Part shown: positions 1 through 6,158 of the stretch, piece after piece
Position numbering within the stretch: the stretch's first letter is position 1
How the letters are laid out: each line of letters starts with the position of its first letter
Assembly (NCBI GenBank): GCA_002478505.1
Contig: DLOP01000030.1
Coordinates: forward strand, 41,349 to 48,120
Direction of reading: 5' to 3'
Source of the DNA: Lachnospiraceae bacterium UBA7481
GTDB taxonomy: Bacteria; Bacillota; Clostridia; Lachnospirales; Lachnospiraceae
DNA length: 6,772 nt
Made by a program: the position numbers and the translations under genes
Notes under the pieces: generated by a model
The model's database searches: none
Seen by the model: only the letters and a program-made list of their open reading frames with translations
Told to the model about the DNA's origin: nothing

Positions 1-1215
1 TTAGGCTGGATCGATCTTCCGGTCAATTATGATAAGGAAGAGTTTGCGAGGATCAAAAAGGCGGCAGCGAAGATCCAGAGCGATTCGGACGTACTGATCG
101 TAATCGGGATCGGCGGTTCCTATTTGGGCGCAAGGGCGGCAATCGAATTTTTAGGTCACAGCTTTTATAATATGATCAGCAAGGAGCAGAGAAAGACGCC
201 GGAGATATATTTTGTTGGTAATTCCATCAGCTCTACTTATTTAAAACATCTGATTGATGTGATCGGAGACAGGGATTTCTCCCTAAATATGATTTCAAAG
301 TCCGGTACGACCACGGAGCCGGCAATAGCATTCCGCGTACTTAAGAAGATGGCGGAGGATAAGTACGGCAAGGAAGGTGCGGCAAAGAGGATTTATGCGA
401 CTACAGATAAGGCAAAAGGATCGCTGAAGAATCTTGCTACAGAGGAGGGTTATGAATCCTTTGTTGTACCTGATGATGTAGGCGGACGCTTTTCCGTATT
501 GACTGCAGTGGGACTTCTTCCCATCGCGGTATCCGGCGCTGATATTGATAAGCTGATGGAAGGCGCAGCTTCCGGAAGAAAGCACGCATTGGAAGCGGAC
601 TATGAAGAGAATGATGCGCTGAAGTACGCAGCTCTTCGTAACATCCTGCTCAGAAAAGGAAAATGCATCGAGATTCTTGCCAATTATGAACCTGCAGTCC
701 ACTATGTATCAGAGTGGTGGAAGCAGCTGTATGGAGAGTCAGAAGGAAAAGATCAGAGAGGTATCTTCCCTGCAAGCGTTGATCTTACCACAGATCTTCA
801 CTCAATGGGACAGTTTATTCAGGATGGTTCCAGAAATCTGTTTGAAACAGTCATTGATATTGAGACTTCCAGAGAGGAGATCATCATTGAGGAGGAGCCG
901 GTAGATCTTGACGGATTGAATTACCTTACAGGCAAGACCGTTGACTTTGTCAATAAGAGCGCAATGAATGGAACTGTTCTTGCACATACGGACGGACAGG
1001 TTCCTAACATGATGATCCACGTACCGGAAGTAAATGAATTTTATCTTGGCGAATTGTTTTACTTCTTTGAATTTGCCTGCGGTATCAGCGGCTATCTCTT
1101 AGGAGTTAATCCGTTTAATCAGCCTGGTGTGGAATCCTACAAGAAGAACATGTTTGCGCTTCTTGGTAAGCCGGGATATGAGGCACAGAGAGAAGAACTT
1201 TTAAAAAGACTGTAA
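1..1215 (+). CDS. pgi: Glucose-6-phosphate isomerase, 5' end cut by window edge
   Basis: Cytoplasmic enzyme interconverting glucose 6-phosphate and fructose 6-phosphate in glycolysis and gluconeogenesis. The frame is open from base 1, and 404 residues are visible. Bacterial short-form enzymes are about 450 residues, so roughly 45 N-terminal residues and the start lie upstream. Numbering from the first visible codon: the sugar-phosphate binding loop GIGGSYLGA is at 36-44, the SIS-domain phosphate loop SKSGTTTEP at 99-107, and the family signature GGRFS at 161-165. Likely catalytic residues are Glu246 in YGESEGK, His267 in LHSMGQF, and Lys381 in GVESYKK near the C-terminus; the catalytic assignments come from alignment to the known family by eye. 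The TTG at 124 is internal and is not the start, because conserved sequence continues upstream of it. A terminator follows 45 bases after the stop, so the gene is probably transcribed separately from what follows. Identification is very secure. Confidence 0.97.
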   Translation, partial: LGWIDLPVNYDKEEFARIKKAAAKIQSDSDVLIVIGIGGSYLGARAAIEFLGHSFYNMISKEQRKTPEIYFVGNSISSTYLKHLIDVIGDRDFSLNMISKSGTTTEPAIAFRVLKKMAEDKYGKEGAAKRIYATTDKAKGSLKNLATEEGYESFVVPDDVGGRFSVLTAVGLLPIAVSGADIDKLMEGAASGRKHALEADYEENDALKYAALRNILLRKGKCIEILANYEPAVHYVSEWWKQLYGESEGKDQRGIFPASVDLTTDLHSMGQFIQDGSRNLFETVIDIETSREEIIIEEEPVDLDGLNYLTGKTVDFVNKSAMNGTVLAHTDGQVPNMMIHVPEVNEFYLGELFYFFEFACGISGYLLGVNPFNQPGVESYKKNMFALLGKPGYEAQREELLKRL

Positions 1216-1259
1216 TCGACAGATGCGCTTTGTATCCGGTCTATGATGATGAATAAAGA

Positions 1260-1296
1260 GGGGGTATCTCAATCCGGGGATACCCCTGCCTTTTTT
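1260..1296 (+). terminator. Intrinsic terminator of pgi
   Basis: An 8-bp perfect GC-rich stem pairs GGGGTATC (1261-1268) with GATACCCC (1279-1286), with a 10-base loop. A G-U pair at 1260/1287 could extend it. The stem is followed by GCC and a run of six T (1291-1296). It sits 45 bases after the pgi stop and fits a Rho-independent terminator. The arms are symmetrical, but the reverse strand has no T run, so it should act only on + strand transcripts. Confidence 0.9.
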
Positions 1297-1341
1297 AGAT
1301 AGTGAACGGATCGCAGCAAGCTGCCCTGACATGGAGGATTA

Positions 1342-1414
1342 GATTGAAAAATCAAAGATTTTTCAATCGCGAATTTGTGCCTACGGCATAGCACTAAAGT
1401 GCATTATAATTCGC
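1342..1414. repeat. Composite intergenic palindromic element
   Basis: Two abutting units of dyad symmetry. Unit 1 (1342-1368) is a perfect 12-bp inverted repeat, GATTGAAAAATC / GATTTTTCAATC, with an AAA loop. Unit 2 (1369-1414) has an outer perfect 7-bp stem, GCGAATT (1369-1375) with AATTCGC (1408-1414). It encloses two small hairpins: TGCC-TAC-GGCA (1378-1388) and GCACT-AA-AGTGC (1391-1402). Unit 2 can therefore fold as a three-way junction. There is no T run after either unit, so it is not a standard terminator. No transposase, coding gene or known riboswitch consensus is recognised here. The architecture resembles dispersed extragenic palindromes or small non-autonomous elements, but only one copy lies in the window, so the repeat status is inference. 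The 3' end of unit 2 carries TATAAT, a possible promoter for the next gene. Confidence 0.6.
1405..1410 (+). promoter_or_regulatory. Candidate -10 box (TATAAT) inside the palindromic element
   Basis: A perfect TATAAT lies 31 bases before the preferred start of the dehydrogenase gene, and it is the first good promoter-like hexamer after the pgi terminator. Transcription would begin near 1417 and leave a leader of about 25 bases, compatible with the start at 1442 but tight for the one at 1430. The weakness is the -35: the bases at the 17-base spacing are TACGGC (1382-1387), a poor match to TTGACA, and there is no TGn extension. The call rests on the -10 and the position only. Confidence 0.35.
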
Positions 1415-1441
1415 AGGCTTTGGAAAGGCATGGTAATTAGG

Positions 1442-2398
1442 ATGAATATTGTGATTTTGGAAAGGAACAGCGTAGGTACGGATATTGATATCAGCTGCTA
1501 TGAAAAGCTGGGGCATGTGACTGCTTACGGCAATTCACTAAAAGAAGATGTTGCTGGTAAAATCGGGGATGCGGATATTCTGGTTGCCAATAAGGTGCCG
1601 TTAAATGAAGAGACCTTAAAGGATGCACCCAAGGTAAAGCTGATCTGTGAACTTGCAACCGGCTATGATAATATTGATCTGGACTATTGTAAGAGACGTG
1701 GGATCCGTGTCGTCAACTCCAGAGATTACTGTACGCCTGCGGTGGTGCAGCATACTTTTGCACTGGCATTGTTCGTATTAGAGCATCTGCATTACTATGA
1801 TGAGTATGTGAAACATGGTGCTTATGCGAAGCAGGATCGTTTTTCCCACTTTGATCTGCCGTATGCAGAGATACGGGGGAAGACTTGGGGGATCGTGGGC
1901 ATGGGGAATATCGGCAGGGGCGTTGCAAGGGTGGCTGAAGCTTTTGGATGCCGGGTGATTTATTATTCCACCACAGGGAAGAATGTGGTGGAGGGTTATG
2001 AGGCGGTGGATAAGGATACGCTTTTAAAGGAATCGGATTTATTATCCCTGCATTGTCCGCTGAATGAGAATACAAAGTATTTCATAGATGCCCAGGCTCT
2101 ACATAAGATGAAAAAAAGCGCGGTATTGATCAATGTGGCAAGAGGAGCGGTAGTCAATAATGAAGATTTATATACCGCTTTGATGGAGGAGGAAATTGCC
2201 GGAGCCGGTTTGGATGTATTAGAGCAGGAGCCGATTACGCCGGAGAATCCTTTGAGCAGGCTGATGGATTCTAACCGTCTGATCATTACGCCGCATATGG
2301 CTTGGGCGAGTAATGAGGCAAGGCAGAGGGTGGTTGAGGAAGTCTATAAAAATATAGAAGCATTTTTACATGGTGAGGAAAGGAATGTTGTAATATAG
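1442..2398 (+). CDS. D-2-hydroxyacid dehydrogenase (NAD(P)-dependent)
   Basis: Cytoplasmic oxidoreductase of the D-isomer-specific 2-hydroxyacid dehydrogenase family, interconverting a 2-oxo acid and its D-2-hydroxy acid. It is 318 residues from ATG 1442, normal for the family. The substrate domain holds the motif ATGYDNID. The Rossmann fold carries GMGNIG (153-158). The catalytic triad is complete: Arg234 in NVARGAV, Glu263 in LEQEP and His285 in TPHMAW. The strand after the glycine loop reads VIYYSTTGKN, so Ser176 sits where NAD-dependent members usually have Asp; cofactor choice is therefore open. Hydroxypyruvate or glyoxylate reductase-like activity is possible, but the substrate cannot be read from sequence. 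Start choice: ATG 1430 adds MVIR but has GGAAAGG (1422-1428) only one base before it. ATG 1442 begins the conserved MNIVIL strand and lies 13 bases after that GGAAAGG, so neither spacing is ideal. It may head an operon with the next three genes. Confidence 0.9.
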   Translation: MNIVILERNSVGTDIDISCYEKLGHVTAYGNSLKEDVAGKIGDADILVANKVPLNEETLKDAPKVKLICELATGYDNIDLDYCKRRGIRVVNSRDYCTPAVVQHTFALALFVLEHLHYYDEYVKHGAYAKQDRFSHFDLPYAEIRGKTWGIVGMGNIGRGVARVAEAFGCRVIYYSTTGKNVVEGYEAVDKDTLLKESDLLSLHCPLNENTKYFIDAQALHKMKKSAVLINVARGAVVNNEDLYTALMEEEIAGAGLDVLEQEPITPENPLSRLMDSNRLIITPHMAWASNEARQRVVEEVYKNIEAFLHGEERNVVI

Positions 2399-2461
2399 AG
2401 TCTTTGGATAGTTGTTGGGGATCGAAAGGTTTTCAATATAAGAAAGAAGCGTGGCTATCAT

Positions 2462-3994
2462 ATGGAGAAAGATAAGAGGAAAGCAAAATATTATGCGGTC
2501 ATCAGGCTATGCACCATTCTGGCGGCGCTGGCGTTGCAGATCGTATTAATTGCCGATCTGGTTCTGTATCTGCAGCAGTATGCAGTGGGGATCTATCTGG
2601 CATTGGAACTTTTTTCTGCTGTTGTGATTTTTCAATTGGTCAATGAGGATAATTATAACCGGCAATTCTGGATCATGATCATCCTGGCGCTTCCGGGATT
2701 TGGATTTATTCTTTATTATTTGTGGGGCAGTCAGGCAAAGGATAAGAAACTCCATAAACGGCTGCTGGATATTGAACTTGATATGAAGGCGCATCTGATG
2801 CAAAGTTCAGAAGTGGCGGAGGATTTTGAATCTGTGCATATTAACAAGGTGCAGATCTCGCGATATCTGCAAAAAGACGGATTTCCGGTCTATAAGGGTA
2901 CAGATGTGACGTATTACCCTTTGGGTGATGATATGGAAAAAGATTTTATGAAAGACCTTGCCGCTGCAAAAGAAAGTATTTTCATGGAGTATTTTATTGT
3001 ATATAATGGGGAATGGTGGAAACGTATCCGTGAGATTCTGGTAAAGAAAGCCGCGGAAGGCGTAGACGTCAGATTGCTTATTGATGATTTTGGATGCCTC
3101 TATATGGGTGTCCGCAAACTGAAAAAAGAGCTGAAAAAGGATGGTATCAAGTTGTATTCCTTTGCGCCTCTGGAGCAGCGAGTGGAATCTCTATCGTTTA
3201 ATTACCGGAATCACCAGAAGATTACGATCATAGACAGTACCATCGCTTATACGGGCGGCGTCAATCTGGCGGATGAGTACATCAATCAGTTGGACCGTTT
3301 TGGGCATTGGAAAGACAGCGCTATCCGTATGGAAGGGGAAGCAGTGTACAGCTTAACGGCCACCTTTTTAACAATGTGGCAGCATTCCGATAAAAAGCAG
3401 GAAAATATTGAGCAGTATACGCCAAGATGGGAGACCAAAGGAACGGGATTTGTGCAGCCGTTTTCCGGCGGACCGCACCGCAATTCCAATAATCCGATCT
3501 GCGGGGTTTACAGCAGATTGATCAATAAGGCAAGGGATTACGTTTATATTACAACGCCGTATCTGGTACTGGATTACCATCTGAGGGATCAGCTGATACA
3601 AGCAGTGGAAAGTGGTGTGGACGTGCGGATCATAACGCCCCATAGATATGATAAATGGTATGTGTACATGGTTACAGTGTCAAATTACGGCAGGCTTTTG
3701 GAGAAGGGCGTCCGGATCTATGAGTATACACCGGGATTTATCCATGCAAAGAATGTTGTTATAGATGACGAGTGCGGCGTATGCGGAACGGTCAATCTGG
3801 ATTACCGAAGCCTTTATCTCCACCACGAAAATGCTGTCTTTTTGGCAGATGATAAGGCAGTTTTGGAGATCAAGAAGGATTTTTTAAAGACGCTTGAAAA
3901 GTGTAAGGAAATTAATTATGTACAGTGGCAGAAGAGACCGATTCGTCAAAGGTTTGTACAGAGCATATTAAAAATACTTTCGCCATTATTATAA
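2462..3994 (+). CDS. cls: Cardiolipin synthase, phospholipase D superfamily
   Basis: Membrane enzyme that condenses phosphatidylglycerol molecules into cardiolipin (diphosphatidylglycerol) plus glycerol. At 510 residues it has the usual bacterial Cls length. The N-terminus has hydrophobic segments at about 11-36, 39-59 and 69-88. The last belongs to the short PLDc_N region (FWIMIILALPGFGFILYYLWG-like) typical of Cls. Two PLD catalytic HKD motifs follow: His251-Gln-Lys253 with Asp258 (NHQKITIID), followed by TGGVNLADEY, and His428-Ala-Lys430 with Asp435 (IHAKNVVID), followed by GTVNLDYRSL. Both are intact, and the paired HKD domains with N-terminal membrane anchors separate it from a nuclease or soluble PLD. 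It starts 63 bases after the dehydrogenase stop. The ribosome site is weak (AAGAAG about 12 bases before ATG), so translation may be modest. No terminator is visible on either side, so cotranscription with its neighbours is possible. Confidence 0.95.
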   Translation: MEKDKRKAKYYAVIRLCTILAALALQIVLIADLVLYLQQYAVGIYLALELFSAVVIFQLVNEDNYNRQFWIMIILALPGFGFILYYLWGSQAKDKKLHKRLLDIELDMKAHLMQSSEVAEDFESVHINKVQISRYLQKDGFPVYKGTDVTYYPLGDDMEKDFMKDLAAAKESIFMEYFIVYNGEWWKRIREILVKKAAEGVDVRLLIDDFGCLYMGVRKLKKELKKDGIKLYSFAPLEQRVESLSFNYRNHQKITIIDSTIAYTGGVNLADEYINQLDRFGHWKDSAIRMEGEAVYSLTATFLTMWQHSDKKQENIEQYTPRWETKGTGFVQPFSGGPHRNSNNPICGVYSRLINKARDYVYITTPYLVLDYHLRDQLIQAVESGVDVRIITPHRYDKWYVYMVTVSNYGRLLEKGVRIYEYTPGFIHAKNVVIDDECGVCGTVNLDYRSLYLHHENAVFLADDKAVLEIKKDFLKTLEKCKEINYVQWQKRPIRQRFVQSILKILSPLL

Positions 3995-4034
3995 AAATTG
4001 TTTATTACTATATTAACATGAGGAGGAACATGGT

Positions 4035-5219
4035 ATGATTTCACAGGAGTTTAAGGAAATGCTCAGCGCGCCGTCCGTGATCAGGGCATTGTCTGTTTAT
4101 GCAACAGAGAGGGGAAAAGAGATTGGTTATGAGAATGTATTTGATTACAGTCTGGGCAATCCGTCTGTGCCGGTGCCGAAGGAATTGACAGAGGCAATGA
4201 TTGAATTGCTTCAGACGAAGGATTCTGCATATCTTCACGGATACAGCCCGAATCCGGGCAATCCTGAAGCCAGAGAAGCCACAGCAAAGTCATTAAATAA
4301 GAGATTCGACATGGATTATAAGACCGACCATATCTTTATGACATCGGGAGCTGCCGGCGCGGTAGCCCACGCGGTGCGCTGTGTGACAAAGCCGGGGGAC
4401 GAAGTACTGACATTTGCGCCGTATTTCCCGGAGTATAATCCATATATCAATAAGACGGGGGCTGTACTTAAGGTAGTGCCTGCCAATACGAAGGATTTTC
4501 AGATCAATTTTGAAGCATTTGAGGAAATGCTGAATGAAAAGGTCATGGCAGTTCTGATCAATACGCCGAATAATCCATCCGGTATCGTATATTCGTCCGA
4601 TACGATCCGTAAGCTTGCAGATTTATTAAGGGCAAAGGAAAAGGAATATGGTCATGAGATCTTTATCATCTCCGACGAACCATACAGGGAAATTGTATTT
4701 CAGGGCGTTGACGCCCCGTATATTTCCAAATTTTATGACAATACTCTATCCTGTTATTCCTATTCTAAATCCATGTCCATCCCCGGTGAGAGGCTTGGAT
4801 ACGTTGCTGTGAATCCAAATTGTAAGGACGCGGAGCTGATCGTGCCGATGTGCTGTCAGATTTCCAGAGGAACGGGGCATAACTGCCCGGCATCCCTGAT
4901 CCAGCTTGCTGTGGCAAGAGTGATCGATAAGACAAGCGATCTGTCCGTTTATGAGACGAATATGAATATCCTTTATCAGGAACTGACCGATCTGGGATTT
5001 GAATGTGTGAAACCGGGCGGGACATTTTACATTTTCCCGAAAGCGTTGGAAGAAGATGCGATTGCATTTGCGGAAAAGGCAAAGAAGTATGACCTGATCC
5101 TGGTACCAAGCGATTCTTTTGGAGTAAAAGGGTATTTCAGGATGGCTTATTGTGTGGATACGGAGAAGGTGTACCGCTCGCTGGAGGCTTTGAGAAAATT
5201 TGTAAAAAATGAGTATTAA
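4035..5219 (+). CDS. PLP-dependent aminotransferase, class I/II
   Basis: A 394-residue fold-type I pyridoxal phosphate enzyme of the aspartate aminotransferase superfamily (COG0436-like), cytoplasmic, moving an amino group between an amino acid and a 2-oxo acid. Cofactor and substrate residues visible are Asn180 in INTPNNPSG, Asp214 and Tyr217 in SDEPYRE, the Schiff-base Lys245 in SYSKSMSIPGERLGY, and the carboxylate-binding Arg369 in YFRMAYC. The N-terminal SLGNPSVPVP and YSPNPGNPEAREA segments are also typical of the class. The start is well supported: AGGAGG at 4021-4026 lies eight bases before the ATG. The specific amino acid cannot be told; many close relatives are simply annotated as aminotransferase, and aspartate or aromatic preference would be a guess. 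It lies 40 bases after cls and 24 bases before the lipase gene start, consistent with one operon. Its pairing with a 2-hydroxyacid dehydrogenase upstream could mean shared 2-oxo acid chemistry, but this is only inference. Confidence 0.93.
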   Translation: MISQEFKEMLSAPSVIRALSVYATERGKEIGYENVFDYSLGNPSVPVPKELTEAMIELLQTKDSAYLHGYSPNPGNPEAREATAKSLNKRFDMDYKTDHIFMTSGAAGAVAHAVRCVTKPGDEVLTFAPYFPEYNPYINKTGAVLKVVPANTKDFQINFEAFEEMLNEKVMAVLINTPNNPSGIVYSSDTIRKLADLLRAKEKEYGHEIFIISDEPYREIVFQGVDAPYISKFYDNTLSCYSYSKSMSIPGERLGYVAVNPNCKDAELIVPMCCQISRGTGHNCPASLIQLAVARVIDKTSDLSVYETNMNILYQELTDLGFECVKPGGTFYIFPKALEEDAIAFAEKAKKYDLILVPSDSFGVKGYFRMAYCVDTEKVYRSLEALRKFVKNEY

Positions 5220-5228
5220 TCAGAGAAA

Positions 5229-5234
5229 GGGAGG
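5229..5234 (+). promoter_or_regulatory. Ribosome binding site that decides the lipase start
   Basis: GGGAGG ends directly against ATG 5235, leaving no spacing, but lies nine bases before the in-frame ATG 5244. The second ATG is therefore the likely translation start. It gives a protein beginning MIKAGLVLEGGG, where the first beta strand of the patatin fold starts at once, as is usual. Confidence 0.75.
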
Positions 5235-5243
5235 ATGAAGATC

Positions 5244-6104
5244 ATGATAAAGGCCGGTCTTGTTTTGGAAGGCGGAGGAATGCGCGGAATTTATACTGCC
5301 GGTATTTTGGATTTCTTTCTGGAAAAGGGATTGCAGTTTTCTTCCTGTTACGGAGTATCTGCGGGGGCGTGTCATCTGGCAAGCTATATGTCGGGGCAGA
5401 AGGGACGTGCATTAAAAGTTTCCATCGATTATCTGGATGATAAGGATTACTGCAGTCCGTACAGCCTGTTTAAAACAGGGGATCTATTTGGGGCGGATAT
5501 GTGTTATAACCGCATCCCTAATGAGTTAAATCCTTATGATTATGAAGCATTTAAAAATTATCCCGGTAAAGGCTATGCTGTCGTAACGAACATAGAGACA
5601 GGCCGGCCGGAATATATTGAATTAAAGGATATGTATCAGGATATTACTGCGATCCGGGCATCTGCTTCCCTTCCACTGGTTTCGCGCAATGTGGAGATAG
5701 GAGGTAAAAAGTATCTGGATGGCGGAATATCGGATTCTATCCCGATCCGCAGATCGATTAAGGATGGGAATCAAAAGAATGTGATCATACTGACCCAGCC
5801 CTATGGTTACCGGAAGAAACCGTCTTCCCAGATGGCACTGATCCGTGCGAAATATAAAAAGTATCCTAAACTGGTGGAGGATATGGAAAAGAGGTATATC
5901 CGTTATAATAAGACTCTGAAGTTGATTGAAAAAGAGGAAATGGAAGGCAGGGCGTTTGTTTTCCGTCCGGAGATGCTGGTTAAGATCAACCGGATCGAGA
6001 AGGACGTAAAAAAGCTGAAGATAGTGTATCTGCAGGGATATTATGATGCGTCGATCAATTATGATCTTATGAAAAAGTTTCTAGGAATCAAAAGAAAATA
6101 CTGA
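5244..6104 (+). CDS. Patatin-like phospholipase / acyl hydrolase
   Basis: Predicted serine acyl hydrolase of the patatin family (RssA/YjjU-like branch), which cleaves acyl chains from phospholipids or related lipids with a Ser-Asp dyad. It is 286 residues from ATG 5244; the ATG at 5235 adds three residues but lacks ribosome-site spacing. Key elements are the oxyanion glycine loop GGGMRG (10-15), the nucleophile elbow GVSAG with Ser39, and DGG with Asp159 as the dyad partner, followed by SIPIR. There is no signal peptide or membrane segment, so it should act in the cytoplasm or at the inner face of the membrane. The C-terminal third, after about residue 185, is rich in Lys, Arg and Tyr, which could favour contact with acidic lipids (inference). 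It begins 24 bases after the aminotransferase stop and is probably cotranscribed. The true substrate is unknown. Confidence 0.92.
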   Translation: MIKAGLVLEGGGMRGIYTAGILDFFLEKGLQFSSCYGVSAGACHLASYMSGQKGRALKVSIDYLDDKDYCSPYSLFKTGDLFGADMCYNRIPNELNPYDYEAFKNYPGKGYAVVTNIETGRPEYIELKDMYQDITAIRASASLPLVSRNVEIGGKKYLDGGISDSIPIRRSIKDGNQKNVIILTQPYGYRKKPSSQMALIRAKYKKYPKLVEDMEKRYIRYNKTLKLIEKEEMEGRAFVFRPEMLVKINRIEKDVKKLKIVYLQGYYDASINYDLMKKFLGIKRKY

Positions 6105-6129
6105 TATACCATGATAATATCATTATAAG
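6101..6129 (+). promoter_or_regulatory. Candidate uppP promoter with a palindrome in its spacer
   Basis: CTGATA (6101-6106, four of six to TTGACA) and TATAAG (6124-6129, five of six to TATAAT) are separated by exactly 17 bases. The -35 overlaps the lipase stop codon. The spacer ends in the 13-base palindrome ATGATAATATCAT (6111-6123; six-base arms around one central A), a place where a repressor could bind. The predicted transcription start near 6136 leaves a leader of about 23 bases. It is AT-rich sequence, so a chance match is possible. No terminator is seen between the lipase gene and uppP, so readthrough could also serve uppP. Confidence 0.4.
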
Positions 6130-6158
6130 TTGATTAAATAGAAATAGGTAGATTTGTT

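Noticed and set aside
295..702. Reverse-strand open frame of 135 codons inside pgi
   Set aside because: It lies wholly opposite a secure conserved gene, its Cys/Arg/Ile-rich product resembles nothing, and it has no context of its own.
1342..1368. Perfect hairpin as a second terminator after pgi
   Set aside because: It is AT-rich with no T run after the stem, and a convincing terminator already lies at 1260-1296.
1713..2075. Reverse-strand open frame of 120 codons inside the dehydrogenase
   Set aside because: Its Pro/His/Ser-rich low-quality composition is typical of antisense shadow, opposite intact catalytic motifs.
2412..2442. Possible promoter before cls (TTGTTG with CAATAT or TATAAG)
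   Set aside because: The better -10 (TATAAG) is 19 bases away and the 16-base option has a weak -10; neither is convincing enough to list.
3986..4014. Possible promoter before the aminotransferase (TTATTA with TATATT)
   Set aside because: The -35 matches only three of six bases in an AT-rich gap where such matches are expected by chance.
4030..4038. Three-codon frame ATG GTA TGA overlapping the aminotransferase start
   Set aside because: It is too short to mean anything, and the AGGAGG spacing clearly favours ATG 4035.
4765..5109. Reverse-strand open frame of 114 codons inside the aminotransferase
   Set aside because: It is an antisense shadow of the PLP-lysine region with no recognisable domain.
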